A DNA stretch of 64,000 nt from Eunapius fragilis (taxonomy: Eukaryota; Porifera; Demospongiae; Spongillida; Spongillidae), in contig OY811986.1 of the NCBI GenBank assembly GCA_963681505.1, positions 2,141,554-2,205,553 on the forward strand, read 5' to 3'. Position numbers and translations under genes: made by a program. Shown one piece after another: positions 63,836 through 64,000 of this stretch. The stretch's first letter is position 1; every line of letters starts with the position of its first letter. The notes under the pieces were generated by a model that saw only the letters and a list, made by a program, of their open reading frames with translations, was not told where the DNA came from and did not search any database.

Positions 63836-63906
63836 CTAATTTGCATACACGCGCACCCGGCCGTGTTATGTGTACCGGTGAGGCCTCGTGCGTGTATGCA
63901 AATTAG
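63836..63906. repeat. Short inverted repeat
   Basis: CTAATTTGCATACACGC at 63836 is matched by GCGTGTATGCAAATTAG ending at 63906, a 17-bp stem with a loop of about 37 nt. Each arm contains an ATTTGCAT (octamer-like) word. Confidence 0.7.
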
Positions 63907-63949
63907 ATTTTCTGATTTGCATACGCTCACTCGAATAGCAATAATTATC

Positions 63950-63971
63950 GGAAGTTTCGTTAGAAACTTCC
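63950..63971. repeat. Perfect 9-bp-stem hairpin, second locus
   Basis: GGAAGTTTC-GTTA-GAAACTTCC, followed by CATATAGGATTTGACCCCGACT. The reverse complement of that tail (AGTCGGGGTCAA) also occurs near 24791. Confidence 0.65.
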
Positions 63972-64000
63972 ATATAGGATTTGACCCCGACTATGAATGT

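Overview
The window is animal nuclear DNA and most resembles a sponge-type (early-branching metazoan) genome. It is AT-rich. Its genes have many small exons joined by short GT-AG introns (mostly 50-400 bp). It carries receptor tyrosine kinases with immunoglobulin-like ectodomains, an Ig/fibronectin-III adhesion receptor, and a large mix of retro- and DNA transposons. The species cannot be named from sequence alone.

Layout. 0-2.46 kb: a truncated Ty3/gypsy retrotransposon (minus strand, short LTR) fused to 5S rRNA-derived sequence. 2.7-6.73 kb: a decayed seven-exon Ginger-type DNA transposon gene (integrase + Ulp1 protease + PHD finger, minus). 6.8-9.7 kb: minisatellites, 5S-derived fragments, a second gypsy gag fragment and a hAT remnant. 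10.8-11.0 kb: a short inverted-repeat element. 11.5-29.95 kb: three tandem, same-strand paralogous receptor tyrosine kinase genes (called A, B and C here). They are reconstructed exon by exon with consistent intron phases, and encode about 781, 821 and 817 residues. A 4.75-kb repeat-rich gap (gypsy integrase remnant, 5S pseudogene) separates B from C. 30-34 kb: gene-poor, with a satellite of about 162 bp period. 34.49-39.94 kb: a structurally intact CACTA/EnSpm transposon (terminal inverted repeats, 3-bp target duplication). It carries a stop-bearing tnp2-like transposase gene and a divergent accessory gene, and it sits inside an exon of another gene. 40.4-44.15 kb: a non-LTR retrotransposon (PHD-type ORF1, endonuclease/reverse transcriptase ORF2). 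46.1-46.95 kb: a 165-bp tandem repeat. 46.95-51.44 kb: a 4.5-kb pogo/Tigger-like element with inverted arms of about 1.75 kb. 52.15 and 58.36 kb: two hairpin MITEs of one family. 53.7-57.7 kb: a complete six-exon Ig-Ig-FnIII-FnIII-TM receptor gene (473 aa, minus). 59.3-64 kb: a minisatellite and a large, rearranged inverted duplication.

The likely functional host genes are the three kinases and the Ig/FnIII receptor, all cell-surface proteins. The three kinases share one architecture: signal peptide, cysteine-bearing N-terminal modules, an Ig-like domain split over two exons, a transmembrane helix, and a kinase with an insert. All three have HCD in place of HRD in the catalytic loop. B and C are nearly identical in several introns and kinase exons but differ more in the ectodomain, which suggests recent duplication with ectodomain divergence. 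Most other coding sequence is mobile-element derived and carries stops, frameshifts or truncations.
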